Shown piece after piece: positions 15,397 through 24,698 of a stretch of DNA of 64,000 bases. A program made the position numbers and the translations under genes. Within the stretch, counting starts at the first letter, position 1. Each line of letters begins with the position of its first letter. The stretch is from Chitinophagales bacterium (GTDB lineage: Bacteria; Bacteroidota; Bacteroidia; Chitinophagales; Chitinophagaceae), in the NCBI GenBank assembly GCA_020636505.1, contig JACJXR010000001.1, positions 372,001-436,000 on the forward strand. Direction: 5' to 3'. The notes beneath the pieces were generated by a model. It worked only from the letters and a program-made list of their open reading frames with translations, did not search any database and was not told where the DNA came from.

Positions 15397-18279
15397 ATGG
15401 ATCTATTTTCTATTCAAAAACGTGAGTTCATAGGGAGACACATTGGCCCAAATGAACATGAAACAAAGCAAATGTTGCAAGCCATAGGCGTTGCCGATAT
15501 GGAAGAATTGATATCGCGCACGGTGCCGCAGGCAATACGTTTAAACAGTCCGTTGAACGTTCCGGAAGCTGTAAGTGAGGCAGAGTTCCTTTCAGAGCTA
15601 AAGGAAATATCAATGCACAACAAGCTGTACAAAACGTACATCGGACAGGGTTATTACGACACCTTCACACCGAATGTGATATTGCGCAATGTTTTTGAAA
15701 ACCCGGGATGGTATACTTCATACACCCCGTATCAAGCCGAAATATCTCAAGGTAGATTGGAAAGCTTGTTGAACTACCAGACCATGGTTAGCGACCTTAC
15801 AGGTTTGCCTTTGGCCAACGCATCTCTTCTTGACGAAGGTACTGCTGCTGCTGAAGCTATGTCTATGTTCTTCAGCACACTGAATAAGAATCATGACAAC
15901 CCTGATAGGCCTAAATTCTTTGTGGATGAAGAAACCTTCCCACAAACCAAAGACCTTATAATCACTCGTGCTACTCCAATCGGTATCGATGTAGTGTTCG
16001 GTGATTACCAAACAGCTAACATAGACGAAACATATTTCGGTGCATTGGTACAATACCCTAACGACAAGGGTAGTGTAAACGATTACCGCGCTTTCATAGA
16101 AAAAGTACACAATGCAGGTGCTTACGTTGCCATGGCAACAGATTTGTTGGCACTTACTTTACTTACTTCTCCGGGCGAGCTTGGTGCCGATGTTGCATTG
16201 GGTAACGCACAACGTTTTGGTGTTCCTTTGGGATATGGTGGACCTCATGCAGCCTTCATCTCTTCCAAAGACGACTTCAAACGTCAGATGCCTGGTCGTA
16301 TCATAGGTGTGAGCATCGATGCTCAAGGCAACCGTGCTTTGAGAATGGCTTTGCAAACACGTGAGCAACACATCAAACGCGAGCGTGCCACATCAAACAT
16401 ATGTACCGCACAAGCATTGTTGGCCAACATGGCTGCAATGTATGCCGTATATCACGGTCCTGATGGATTGAAAAACATCGCCAAACGCATATCCGTGCTA
16501 ACAAGTACATTGGCACAAGAAGTGAAGGCTGCAGGTTATACACTTGTAAGCGACAACTTCTTCGATACTGTTACAGTAAAAGTATCTCAGGCAGATGTGA
16601 TAAAAGCCAGGGCGGAAAAAGCAGGTATCAACTTCAGATATTTCGCTGACAATACCTTGGTTGGTATTTCCATAGATGAAACCACAACAACATCTGATGT
16701 TGCCGATATAGTAAATGTATTCAACAATAGCGAAGATCCGGTGAGCTTTGATATTCACCACGATCTTGCACTTACGAATATACCTACTGCTCTTACTCGT
16801 ACTTCAGACTATCTGACTCATCCTGTGTTCAACAGCTACCATAGCGAGACATTGATGATGCGTTATCTGAAGAAATTGGAGAACAAAGACCTTGCTTTGA
16901 ACACAAGCATGATATCTCTTGGTTCTTGCACCATGAAATTGAATGCCGCAGCACAAATGATACCGCTTAGCTGGGCACACTGGAGCAAAGTACACCCGTT
17001 TGTACCTACTGAACAAGCCGGTGGTTACCACAGAATGATCAAGCAATTGGCTGATTATCTGTGTGACATAACAGGATTTGATAGCTGTAGCCTGCAACCA
17101 AACAGTGGTGCACAAGGCGAATATGCCGGTTTGTTGGCCATTCGTCGTTATCACGAGAGCAAAGGGAACGCACACAGAAACATCATGCTGATACCTATAT
17201 CTGCGCATGGTACCAACCCTGCTTCCGCAGTTATGTTGGGCTACAAAGTGGTTGTGGTTAAAGCACTCGAAAACGGATATATAGACCTTGAAGACCTAAA
17301 AGCGAAGGCAGTGCAACACGCCGAGAACCTTGCAGGCATCATGGTTACATACCCATCCACATACGGTGTTTATGAAGAAACCATCAAAGACATTACCAAT
17401 ATCGTACACCAACACGGTGGACAGGTATATATGGATGGTGCGAACATGAACGCACAGGTTGGATTGACATCACCGGGCCTTATAGGTGCAGATGTTTGCC
17501 ACCTGAACCTACACAAAACTTTCGCCATACCACATGGTGGTGGTGGACCGGGAATGGGTCCTATATGTGTACGCGAGCACTTGGCGCCATTCCTTCCGGG
17601 ACATTCTTTCAATACAAATGACGGAGCTGCACATGCTGTATCGGCAGCACCTTATGGTTCTGCAAGTATATTGCTGATATCTTATGCCTACATACGCCTA
17701 TTGGGTGCAGAAGGGCTTAAGTTGAGCAGTGAGTATGCTATACTTAACGCCAACTATATGCGTGCATTGTTGAAAGACAATTACGATATCCTTTATACAG
17801 GTAGCAACGGAACATGTGCACACGAGTTCATAGTTGACTTGCGTCCGTTTAAGAAAACTGCGGAAATAGAAGCAGAAGACGTTGCTAAGAGACTTATGGA
17901 CTATGGCTTCCACGCTCCTACAATGAGTTTCCCTGTACCGGGAACCATCATGATAGAGCCTACGGAAAGTGAAGACATGGCTGAACTTGACCGTTTCTGC
18001 GACGCTTTGCTGAACATTCGCAAAGAGATAAAAGCTGTTGAAGACGGCAAGTCCGATGCAAAAGACAATGCTTTGAAAAACGCACCACATACACAGTTTG
18101 TGGCCGTTGCCAACGATTGGAATCATGCCTACAGCCGCGAAGAGGCCGTTTATCCTCTTGAGTGGGTGAAGGACAATAAATTCTGGCCAAGCATCGGTCG
18201 TATCAACAACACATTCGGTGACAGGAACTTGGTATGTACATGTGAGCCTATAACATCTTACATGGAAACAGAGGCTTAA
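15397..18279 (+). CDS. gcvP: Glycine dehydrogenase (decarboxylating), P protein
   Basis: A 960-residue single-chain GcvP, the PLP enzyme of the glycine cleavage system. It decarboxylates glycine and passes the aminomethyl group to the lipoyl H protein. The PLP lysine is Lys707 in HLNLHKTFAIPHGGGGPG; the N-terminal half carries IGPNEHETKQML and YTPYQAEISQGRLE. Fusion of the two halves is as in E. coli and mitochondria. GcvH and GcvT are not in the window. Transcription runs from a strong promoter and ends at a hairpin, so the gene is monocistronic. Codons are those of an abundant protein. Confidence 0.97.
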   Translation: MDLFSIQKREFIGRHIGPNEHETKQMLQAIGVADMEELISRTVPQAIRLNSPLNVPEAVSEAEFLSELKEISMHNKLYKTYIGQGYYDTFTPNVILRNVFENPGWYTSYTPYQAEISQGRLESLLNYQTMVSDLTGLPLANASLLDEGTAAAEAMSMFFSTLNKNHDNPDRPKFFVDEETFPQTKDLIITRATPIGIDVVFGDYQTANIDETYFGALVQYPNDKGSVNDYRAFIEKVHNAGAYVAMATDLLALTLLTSPGELGADVALGNAQRFGVPLGYGGPHAAFISSKDDFKRQMPGRIIGVSIDAQGNRALRMALQTREQHIKRERATSNICTAQALLANMAAMYAVYHGPDGLKNIAKRISVLTSTLAQEVKAAGYTLVSDNFFDTVTVKVSQADVIKARAEKAGINFRYFADNTLVGISIDETTTTSDVADIVNVFNNSEDPVSFDIHHDLALTNIPTALTRTSDYLTHPVFNSYHSETLMMRYLKKLENKDLALNTSMISLGSCTMKLNAAAQMIPLSWAHWSKVHPFVPTEQAGGYHRMIKQLADYLCDITGFDSCSLQPNSGAQGEYAGLLAIRRYHESKGNAHRNIMLIPISAHGTNPASAVMLGYKVVVVKALENGYIDLEDLKAKAVQHAENLAGIMVTYPSTYGVYEETIKDITNIVHQHGGQVYMDGANMNAQVGLTSPGLIGADVCHLNLHKTFAIPHGGGGPGMGPICVREHLAPFLPGHSFNTNDGAAHAVSAAPYGSASILLISYAYIRLLGAEGLKLSSEYAILNANYMRALLKDNYDILYTGSNGTCAHEFIVDLRPFKKTAEIEAEDVAKRLMDYGFHAPTMSFPVPGTIMIEPTESEDMAELDRFCDALLNIRKEIKAVEDGKSDAKDNALKNAPHTQFVAVANDWNHAYSREEAVYPLEWVKDNKFWPSIGRINNTFGDRNLVCTCEPITSYMETEA

Positions 18280-18303
18280 TACAATAAACACACTTGAAAT
18301 AAG

Positions 18304-18328
18304 AAAAGCCCCTCAATGAGGGGCTTTT
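18304..18328. terminator. Terminator after gcvP
   Basis: An 11-bp perfect stem (18304-18314 with 18318-18328) with AAT loop and T-rich end. It also faces the convergent lipoprotein gene ending at 18352. Confidence 0.85.
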
Positions 18329-18351
18329 TCAATATTATTTGGTCGGATATA

Positions 18352-18666
18352 TTAATCCAAGTCCGTTTTAACCTTTGTCAACTGAACAACTTCGATGAAT
18401 TCAAAGTCAGGATATACCGAACATAGCTGGCCATCACCATTGGTATCAAACTTCACTTTCACTTTAAAACCATCGTGCTGGTAAGCTGTGGGTAGGTTGT
18501 ACGGGCGTACTACACGATGTTCGTCGCTTATCTCCAACACATAGCCACAACCACCTCCCGCAATGTCGCCGGTATCCCTAACTGTAGCTTTTATCAGGTC
18601 TTTATCGCGCTTGCAGGAAGTTGCAACCATTGCAATCAATGCTGCACCAAGTAAAAGTTTTCGCAT
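18352..18666 (-). CDS. Small lipoprotein of unknown function
   Basis: A 104-residue protein with a signal peptide and lipobox ending in Cys18 (AMVATSC). The mature part is a small, probably beta-rich domain with GDIAGGGCGYVLEI, VVRPYNLP and a Cys pair (GGGCGY, QLCSVYP) that might form a disulfide. No family recognised. It lies 59 bases downstream of the response regulator gene on the same strand and could be read through from it. Confidence 0.68.
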   Translation of the reverse strand: MRKLLLGAALIAMVATSCKRDKDLIKATVRDTGDIAGGGCGYVLEISDEHRVVRPYNLPTAYQHDGFKVKVKFDTNGDGQLCSVYPDFEFIEVVQLTKVKTDLD

Positions 18667-18725
18667 GTCCGAATATTCTTTTCAATAATTCAGCATGAAA
18701 ATAATAAAAAGTTTTAAAGGCGCAA

Positions 18726-19436
18726 TCATGCAGTGAACTTATATCCGATACCCCTTACCGAATGGAAATGCTTCGGATGCCTACTGTCCTGCTCAAAATA
18801 CTTCCTGAAATTGAGTATAAAGTTGTCTATCGTACGTGTGGTAGGGTAAACATTGTACCCCCATACCACCTGCAATATATGCTCACGAGACACCACCTCG
18901 CTCTCGTGCTCTATCAAAAGCTTCAGCAGGGCGGTTTCTTTCTTGCTCAACTCATGCTTTTCACCATTCAGGTCCACGCACTCATGTGCTGCAAAGTCCA
19001 CAGAACAGTTGTCGAAAGCGTATTTGTCGGGGATGGAGTGCGGATCGTGTATCTTTTTGTTCTTGACGATCAGCTTATCCACTCTCAGCAGCAGCTCTTC
19101 CAGATTGAAGGGCTTGGTCAGGTAGTCGTCACCACCCTTTTTCAGGCCTTCAACCCTGTCTGTACTGGTGTTTCTTGCAGAAAGGAATAATATGGGCACA
19201 TCATTGTGTTGCATCCTTATGGTCTCACAAACCGTCAACCCGTCCATGTCAGGCAACATGATGTCCAATACTATCAAGTGGAAATACTCGTTTTTAACCG
19301 CCTTGAGGACATCAGGGCCATTATCAACGGTCGTAACTTCATAACCTTCCAGCTCTAGGTTAAGTTTCAGTGATTCGCGTAGTGTTTCCTCATCTTCCAC
19401 AACGAGGATGCTGGCTTTAGTTTCTTTCTGTACCAT
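18726..19436 (-). CDS. OmpR/PhoB-family response regulator
   Basis: A 236-residue two-domain regulator: receiver (1-125) with EDEE acid pair, phospho-acceptor in LIVLDIMLPDMDGL and Lys in DYLTKPFN; and a winged-helix DNA-binding domain with LSKKETALLKLLIEHE, VVWGYNVYPTTRTIDNFILNFRKYFE and VRGIGYKF. No histidine kinase gene is adjacent, so it is an orphan regulator here. Its targets are unknown. A TATGTTTG -7 element lies 19 bases upstream of the ATG. Confidence 0.93.
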   Translation of the reverse strand: MVQKETKASILVVEDEETLRESLKLNLELEGYEVTTVDNGPDVLKAVKNEYFHLIVLDIMLPDMDGLTVCETIRMQHNDVPILFLSARNTSTDRVEGLKKGGDDYLTKPFNLEELLLRVDKLIVKNKKIHDPHSIPDKYAFDNCSVDFAAHECVDLNGEKHELSKKETALLKLLIEHESEVVSREHILQVVWGYNVYPTTRTIDNFILNFRKYFEQDSRHPKHFHSVRGIGYKFTA

Positions 19437-19454
19437 AATTTACGGGTTTTTGTA

Positions 19455-19462
19455 CAAACATA
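19455..19462 (-). promoter_or_regulatory. -7 element of the response regulator gene
   Basis: On the minus strand this reads TATGTTTG, a TAnnTTTG match 19 bases upstream of ATG 19436. No clear TTG at the usual distance. Confidence 0.45.
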
Positions 19463-19567
19463 AAATTAATGACAATTCGTATCTAACAGAAATTCAGGGC
19501 CCGGAAATGGTAATTTCATGACAATTCTATTTTCCGATATTTTTCTTTGACAGAGTGTAAAAACAGA

Positions 19568-19597
19568 TTGTACAAAATGTTTTTTTCGCTAACTTTG
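19568..19597 (+). promoter_or_regulatory. Promoter of tRNA-Leu
   Basis: TTG (19568-19570), exactly 19 bases, then TAACTTTG (19590-19597). The tRNA starts 12 bases later. Confidence 0.8.
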
Positions 19598-19608
19598 CCG
19601 TCCCAAAA

Positions 19609-19693
19609 GCGGGTGTGGTGAAATTGGTAGACACGCTAGACTTAGGATCTAGTGCTTCACGGCTTGGGGGTTCGAGTCCCTCCACCCGCACCA
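19609..19693 (+). tRNA. tRNA-Leu(UAG)
   Basis: An 85-base class II tRNA. Acceptor GCGGGTG (19609-19615) pairs with CACCCGC (19683-19689), discriminator A19690, and an encoded CCA (19691-19693). The anticodon stem CTAGA/TCTAG holds loop CTTAGGA, giving anticodon TAG. The long variable arm (TGCTTCACGGCTT region) is typical of leucine tRNA. It reads CUA and probably other CUN codons. Confidence 0.96.
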
Positions 19694-19703
19694 AAATTTG
19701 AAT

Positions 19704-19723
19704 AGCCGATACACGTATCGGCT
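19704..19723 (+). terminator. Terminator after tRNA-Leu
   Basis: A 9-bp stem (19704-19712 with 19715-19723) runs into a stretch of T residues 11 bases after the tRNA. Confidence 0.8.
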
Positions 19724-19749
19724 TTTTTTAAAACTAAAATGTAAGCTAC

Positions 19750-21132
19750 ATGGCTACAGTAACTCGTGAGAATATCGGCACACTGCACGATAAAGTAATA
19801 GTGAAGTTGAGCAAAGAGGATTATTACCCATCTTTTGAGCAATCATTGAAAAGATATGCCAAAACAGCCAACATCCCCGGCTTCAGGAAGGGTATGGTTC
19901 CTACAGGTATGGTTAAGAAAATGTACGGACAGTCCATTTTCAGCGACGAGGTGATACGCGCGGCAGGAAGCAAGATAGAAGACTACTTGAGAGATGAGAA
20001 GGTGCATATATTCGCACAGCCGATGATCATGCGCGACGGCCTTCCTTCAAAGTTGGACATGAACAATGCCGAAGAGATGAACTTCTCTTTCGAAATTGGT
20101 CTTAAGCCTGATTTTGAAATAAAAGCACTCAACGGTAAAACCAAACTGGATAAATACAAAGTATCCATTTCGGACAAAGTGTTGGACGATGAGATAGAAA
20201 GACTACAGCGTCGCTTCGGCGAAGCGGTACCTGCTGAAACCGCCGACGATAAAGAACACATCATATACACCAAGTTTGAAGCTTGCGATTCGGAAGGCAA
20301 TGTAGCAGAAGGAACGGAACCTATACAGGATGCGGAGTTGATGGCAAAATTGCCTGTCAAGCTTCAAGACATGATAAACGGCAAGAAAGCAGATGATTCA
20401 TTTGTTATTCAGCCGAAGGAAGTATGTACGGAAGAAGAACTTCCTGTATTCATGAAAGATTCTATGAAGCAAGAAGGCGGTGATCCTGAGCAGCATTACA
20501 AAATGACCATCACCAAAGTCGGTACACTTAAACCACACGACCTGAACGAAGAACTGTTCAGCCAAGTGTTCCCAAATGCCGAAGTAAAAGACGTAGAAGC
20601 TTTCCGTGAGTTGTTGCGTTCAGAGCTTGGCAAAGAATACGACCGTATGACCAAAGAGCGTCTACAGAACGAAATGTACGAACTGTTGGTGCACAGTACC
20701 GATATCAACCTTCCTGTCGGCTTCTTGAAGCGTTGGATGCAAGAAGGTGGCGATCAGCCAAAAACGGATGTTCAAGTGGAGCAAGAGTTCCCTTCATTCG
20801 ATCACCAATTGCGTTGGACGCTTATTTCCGACAAATTGATAATCGACAATAACATCGAAGTAAGCAGAGATGAGGTGTTGGACAGCATAAAAGGACAAGT
20901 TGCCGCATACTTCGGTATGGGTGCTGAGAATGTTGAAGAAACTCCTTGGATGGACGAGTACCTTGCCAAAGTGAGCAAGGACGAGAAAACAATGGACGAA
21001 ACTTATCGTCGCCTGTTGTACGATAAACTGTTCGACTATCTTGAAACTGAGCTGAAAGTGAAAGAGAAAGAAGTAACCGAAGAAGAGTTCTTTAAACTTC
21101 CTAACCCACATGATGCACACCACCATCATTAA
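19750..21132 (+). CDS. tig: Trigger factor
   Basis: A 460-residue ribosome-associated chaperone. The N-terminal ribosome-binding signature NIPGFRKGMVP is at about residues 41-51. A central PPIase-like insertion and the long helical C-terminal arms follow; the PPIase domain is poorly conserved, as usual in Bacteroidota. The extreme C-terminus ends in DAHHHH, a natural histidine run. It begins 57 bases after tRNA-Leu and its own hairpin, and ends at a strong terminator. The clp genes that follow tig in many bacteria are absent here; clpX is at 49.4 kb. Confidence 0.92.
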   Translation: MATVTRENIGTLHDKVIVKLSKEDYYPSFEQSLKRYAKTANIPGFRKGMVPTGMVKKMYGQSIFSDEVIRAAGSKIEDYLRDEKVHIFAQPMIMRDGLPSKLDMNNAEEMNFSFEIGLKPDFEIKALNGKTKLDKYKVSISDKVLDDEIERLQRRFGEAVPAETADDKEHIIYTKFEACDSEGNVAEGTEPIQDAELMAKLPVKLQDMINGKKADDSFVIQPKEVCTEEELPVFMKDSMKQEGGDPEQHYKMTITKVGTLKPHDLNEELFSQVFPNAEVKDVEAFRELLRSELGKEYDRMTKERLQNEMYELLVHSTDINLPVGFLKRWMQEGGDQPKTDVQVEQEFPSFDHQLRWTLISDKLIIDNNIEVSRDEVLDSIKGQVAAYFGMGAENVEETPWMDEYLAKVSKDEKTMDETYRRLLYDKLFDYLETELKVKEKEVTEEEFFKLPNPHDAHHHH

Positions 21133-21157
21133 TCAAGTATCTAAGGATTGACAGATA

Positions 21158-21187
21158 ATAAGCCGCACAAAATTGTGCGGCTTATTT
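21158..21187 (+). terminator. Terminator after tig
   Basis: A 14-bp perfect stem (21158-21171 with 21174-21187) around an AA loop, with a T-rich tail. Confidence 0.85.
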
Positions 21188-21242
21188 ATTTCCTCTATAC
21201 TCATATTACGGTCATATCGTCATACCTACTTAGATTTGGTAT

Positions 21243-22025
21243 ATGATAAAAGGCATAATCGTATCACTGGCGATTGCAGCGATACTCCTTACCATATTTC
21301 TGTTGTGGAGACGTGAGCAAAAGAAGCTGAAAGCATATATACTACCAGGGTCAACCAAATTCCTGTTGTACAATTACGTACCGTATTACAGAAATCTTAC
21401 TGCTGAACAAAAAGCAAAGTTTGAAGAACGCATGCGCGACTTTCTGGCTCGCACCAAAGTCACAGGTGTCAGCGGAGTGATAGTCCACGATATTGACAGG
21501 GTATTTATAGCCGCAAGTGCAATTATGTTACTGTACGCCTACCCTAAATCACGCTATTACAATCTTGACGAGATACTGCTCTATCCGGGTTCTTTCAATA
21601 AATATTACGATACAGACGGCCCTTGGAGAAACATAGCGGGCATGGTGGGTACAGGTGTACTTCATAGGCAAATGATATTGTCTCAGCAAGCATTGAGAGC
21701 AGGGTTTTTATTCCCTGATAACACACATAACACTGCAATACATGAGTTTGCGCACTTAATAGACAAGGCAGATGGTGCAATTGACGGTATACCCGACTAT
21801 CTGCTCAACAAACGCACAAAAAAGGTATGGAAGGAACGCATGCCTTGGTATATACAAGCAATACGTCAAGGCATCACAGATATCAATCCTTACGGGGCCA
21901 CAAACGAGTCAGAGTTCTTTGCTGTGATAACTGAATATTACTTCAAACAGCCGGAACATATGAAGGCCTTGTATCCGGAGCTATATGGGTTGGTACATAA
22001 TATGTACCAACCTAATGCTGCTTAA
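21243..22025 (+). CDS. MtfA-like zinc-dependent peptidase (M90)
   Basis: A 260-residue protein with an N-terminal membrane anchor (about residues 4-22) and the zinc motif HEFAH in NTAIHEFAHLIDKADG, with a downstream Glu in NESEFFAVITEYYF, as in peptidase family M90 (MtfA). E. coli MtfA is a soluble peptidase tied to glucose-uptake regulation through Mlc; this membrane-anchored form in Bacteroidota has no known target. Its 3' end overlaps the convergent DUF6265 gene by 14 bases. Confidence 0.85.
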   Translation: MIKGIIVSLAIAAILLTIFLLWRREQKKLKAYILPGSTKFLLYNYVPYYRNLTAEQKAKFEERMRDFLARTKVTGVSGVIVHDIDRVFIAASAIMLLYAYPKSRYYNLDEILLYPGSFNKYYDTDGPWRNIAGMVGTGVLHRQMILSQQALRAGFLFPDNTHNTAIHEFAHLIDKADGAIDGIPDYLLNKRTKKVWKERMPWYIQAIRQGITDINPYGATNESEFFAVITEYYFKQPEHMKALYPELYGLVHNMYQPNAA

Positions 22026-22500
22026 CCGGCGTTTTGGTGTAAGGAAATTCTATCCTGTGCACCTCACTGTTTATTTCTCCTTCAATATATGCAAGGATGG
22101 CGTTGTCAGACTTCTTAATGTAAACAATACGTTGAGGAAAATCGTGTTTCATATTCTCAAAAACAATACCTGTGTCAGAGAACGATACTTCTTTAAAGGA
22201 TACCTCCTTGCCATCATTTTGGTTACTAACATTGGGTATGTACCATAGCTCATTACCTCTCAATACCAACCTTATCTCTTCGTAACTAGACACCGTGCCT
22301 GTACTGTCGTAGAACTTCCCAACACCTGCATAAGTACTATCATCTTGCTTTTTCCAATACTCAATGATTCTTTTGTCCTGCTCATGGTTTTCCCATGAAC
22401 CTAACAGCCAATCTGTTTTTTCGAGCTTGGTCTGTTCGGGAGTATTTGAAGTACAAGAGCAAGCCAGCAATAAAATAAAAACGATTCCGATCTTGTTCAT
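22012..22500 (-). CDS. DUF6265 family lipoprotein
   Basis: A 162-residue protein. Signal peptide with lipobox at Cys16 (LLACSC), then a calycin-like domain: LEKTDWLLGSWEN near the N-terminus, IEYWKKQDDSTYAGVGKFY and FENMKHDFPQRIVY. This matches DUF6265, a family of small lipoproteins of unknown ligand. It is the last gene of a minus-strand run (LolD-like ATPase, cobalamin adenosyltransferase, this), with a 9-base gap to its upstream neighbour. Confidence 0.78.
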   Translation of the reverse strand: MNKIGIVFILLLACSCTSNTPEQTKLEKTDWLLGSWENHEQDKRIIEYWKKQDDSTYAGVGKFYDSTGTVSSYEEIRLVLRGNELWYIPNVSNQNDGKEVSFKEVSFSDTGIVFENMKHDFPQRIVYIKKSDNAILAYIEGEINSEVHRIEFPYTKTPVKQH

Positions 22501-22509
22501 AATGTAGAA

Positions 22510-23070
22510 TTATATTCTTGCCCTCCAAGGTATGTCTTCGGCACCGTTCTTATGAGCTATATAACGTGCCAATACGAATAGAAAATCTGACAATCGATTC
22601 AGGTACTGTACAATCAGTTCGGGAACATATTCTTCTTGTTGTTGCATGGCCACACATATACGTTCCGCTCTGCGGCAAACACAACGTGCTATATGTGCAT
22701 TTGATGCCGCGACACCACCACCCGGCAGTATGAACGAACGCATTTCAGGTAATGTCTCATTCATCTCGTCTATTTTCTGCTCCAACCATATCACATCGTT
22801 TTCGTGCAAGTCAGGCAACTTCATTTTCACTTCCTTATCGGGATTGGTCGCCAATACAGAGCCTATGGTAAACAAACGGTCTTGTATCTCCCTCAACCAT
22901 TCTGTTATCAATACATCGTTGGCGGTATCGTTTATCATACCCACGTAAGAGTTCAGCTCATCCACAGTTCCGTAGCTTTCGATGCGAATATGGTTTTTGG
23001 GCACTCGCACTCCTCCTATCAGGCTGGTGGTGCCTTTATCGCCCGTTTTGGTGTATATCTTAAATGCCAT
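22510..23070 (-). CDS. Cob(I)alamin adenosyltransferase, PduO type
   Basis: A 186-residue ATR that makes adenosylcobalamin from cob(I)alamin and ATP. N-terminal KIYTKTGDKGTTSLIGG binds ATP, SYGTVDELNSYVG and the C-terminal helix HIARCVCRRAERICV are diagnostic. In the same window IcmF (54.6 kb) needs adenosylcobalamin, so this enzyme probably serves it. It is translated from the same strand as, and 18 bases after, a LolD-like ATPase gene. Confidence 0.93.
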   Translation of the reverse strand: MAFKIYTKTGDKGTTSLIGGVRVPKNHIRIESYGTVDELNSYVGMINDTANDVLITEWLREIQDRLFTIGSVLATNPDKEVKMKLPDLHENDVIWLEQKIDEMNETLPEMRSFILPGGGVAASNAHIARCVCRRAERICVAMQQQEEYVPELIVQYLNRLSDFLFVLARYIAHKNGAEDIPWRARI

Positions 23071-23088
23071 AATTCTGTTTTTGAAGGA

Positions 23089-23793
23089 TTAATTGACTGC
23101 AGACACTGTACTTGTGGCAGCATCACTTTCCACCACCCCATCTCTTATCCTCACAATACGCTTGGTGTAATTTGCTATATCTTCTTCGTGTGTTACCAAT
23201 ATCACAGTATTGCCTTGTTCGTGTATCTGCGCCATCAGTTCCATTATTTCATACGATGTTTTGGTATCCAAGTTACCCGTAGGCTCATCCGCCAAAATAA
23301 TGGAAGGATTGTTGACCAACGCCCTTGCTATGGCCACACGTTGGCTCTGTCCACCCGACAGTTCATTCGGCTTGTGATGCGCTCTATCGCTAAGCCCTAC
23401 TTTATCCAATATCGCTCTTGCTCTTTCTTCGCGGTCTTTTTTGTTGACACCTGCATATATAAGGGGTAATGCCACGTTCTCCCATGCCGTAAGCCTTGGT
23501 AACAGGTTGAACTGCTGGAATACGAACCCTATCTCCACATTTCTGACATCAGCCAACTCATCGTCGGTCATTTTGCTTACATCCTTACCATTCAGTATGT
23601 ACTGTCCTTTAGTGAGTGTGTCCAAACAGCCGATAATATTCATCAATGTAGACTTGCCCGAGCCCGAAGGACCCATAAGCGATACATATTCGTTCCTTTC
23701 GACTATCAAGTTTATTCCCTTCAATACGGGCAGCTCCTGCTTACCCATATAGTAGCTCTTATGTATATCTCTTAGGTCTATTACTTCTTTCAT
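23089..23793 (-). CDS. ABC transporter ATP-binding protein, LolD/MacB type
   Basis: About 234 residues from ATG 23793 (MKEVIDLRDIHKSYYMG); the frame extends further upstream but the extension lacks homology-like character. Walker A GPSGSGKST, signature LSGGQSQRVAIARAL and Walker B IILADEPTGNLDTKT are complete. The LDTKTS/NTVILVTHE pattern is that of LolD/MacB/FtsE-like lipoprotein or efflux ATPases. No permease gene is adjacent, so its partner is encoded elsewhere. ispE diverges 77 bases away. Confidence 0.88.
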   Translation of the reverse strand: MKEVIDLRDIHKSYYMGKQELPVLKGINLIVERNEYVSLMGPSGSGKSTLMNIIGCLDTLTKGQYILNGKDVSKMTDDELADVRNVEIGFVFQQFNLLPRLTAWENVALPLIYAGVNKKDREERARAILDKVGLSDRAHHKPNELSGGQSQRVAIARALVNNPSIILADEPTGNLDTKTSYEIMELMAQIHEQGNTVILVTHEEDIANYTKRIVRIRDGVVESDAATSTVSAVN

Positions 23794-23870
23794 AAAGCCG
23801 AAGTCTCCGTTTGATGAAGGATTCCAAAAATACAGATAATTTTGTGCTTCGGTTTTCTTAATATGCAAGC

Positions 23871-24698
23871 ATGATCTGTTTCCCCAACTGTAAGATAAAT
23901 ATAGGCTTATACATCACCAACAAAAGGGCTGACGGGTATCATGATCTCGAGACGATTTTCTACCCGATCAAGGGCTTACACGATGCGTTAGAGGTTACAC
24001 CCGCTTCCAAGTACACAACTTTATTGTCTTTACACGGAACAGATATAGCAGGAGAAAAAGAACAGAACCTTGTTTGGAAGGCATACAACCTGCTTAAAGA
24101 GCAATTCCCGGCCAAAATACCTGAGCTGGATATCAACCTGCTCAAGGCCATACCCATGGGTGCCGGTATGGGTGGCGGTTCGGCTGACGGGGCGTTTATG
24201 CTCAAGCTGTTGAACGACTATTGCCGATTGGAGTTAAAGGACGATATGTTAGCTGATATGGCATTGCAATTGGGTAGTGATTGTCCATTCTTCATTTACA
24301 ATACGCCACAGTTTGCCACAGGAAGGGGCGAAGAGATGCAACCTATTGGGATAGACCTTTCAGCTTATAGCATACAACTTATATGCCCCAAAGTGCATAT
24401 ATCCACCGGTGATGCGTTTAAAATGCTGACACCTCGCAAGGCATTGTTCGACCTAAGGACACTTCCTGAGTTGCCAATAAGTCAATGGAAAGACCAAATA
24501 TCCAACGATTTTGAAGACCCCATATTCATGCAGCACCCACAGTTGGCCGACATCAAAAAGCAGCTTTACGACCAAGGTGCTATTTACTCGGCTATGAGTG
24601 GCAGCGGCAGTACCGTTTATGGGATTTTTGAAAAAGGGGAAGCTGCGAAGATTCAGAGCCCCTTACAATATGAACAATTCGGGTTCGACCTTACTTAG
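23871..24698 (+). CDS. ispE: 4-diphosphocytidyl-2-C-methyl-D-erythritol kinase
   Basis: A 275-residue GHMP kinase of the MEP isoprenoid pathway. N-terminal KINIGLYITNKRADGYHDLETIF and the ATP-binding loop IPMGAGMGGGSADGAFML (near residue 91) are diagnostic, with GSGSTVYGIF near the C-terminus. Dxs, the first enzyme of the same pathway, is at 30.5 kb. The last 8 bases overlap the convergent cysteine-hydrolase gene. Confidence 0.95.
   Translation: MICFPNCKINIGLYITNKRADGYHDLETIFYPIKGLHDALEVTPASKYTTLLSLHGTDIAGEKEQNLVWKAYNLLKEQFPAKIPELDINLLKAIPMGAGMGGGSADGAFMLKLLNDYCRLELKDDMLADMALQLGSDCPFFIYNTPQFATGRGEEMQPIGIDLSAYSIQLICPKVHISTGDAFKMLTPRKALFDLRTLPELPISQWKDQISNDFEDPIFMQHPQLADIKKQLYDQGAIYSAMSGSGSTVYGIFEKGEAAKIQSPLQYEQFGFDLT

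Noticed and set aside
21115..21132. His-rich end of trigger factor as a cloning tag
   Set aside because: The run is short (four His after DAH) and sits in natural sequence directly before a native stop and terminator.
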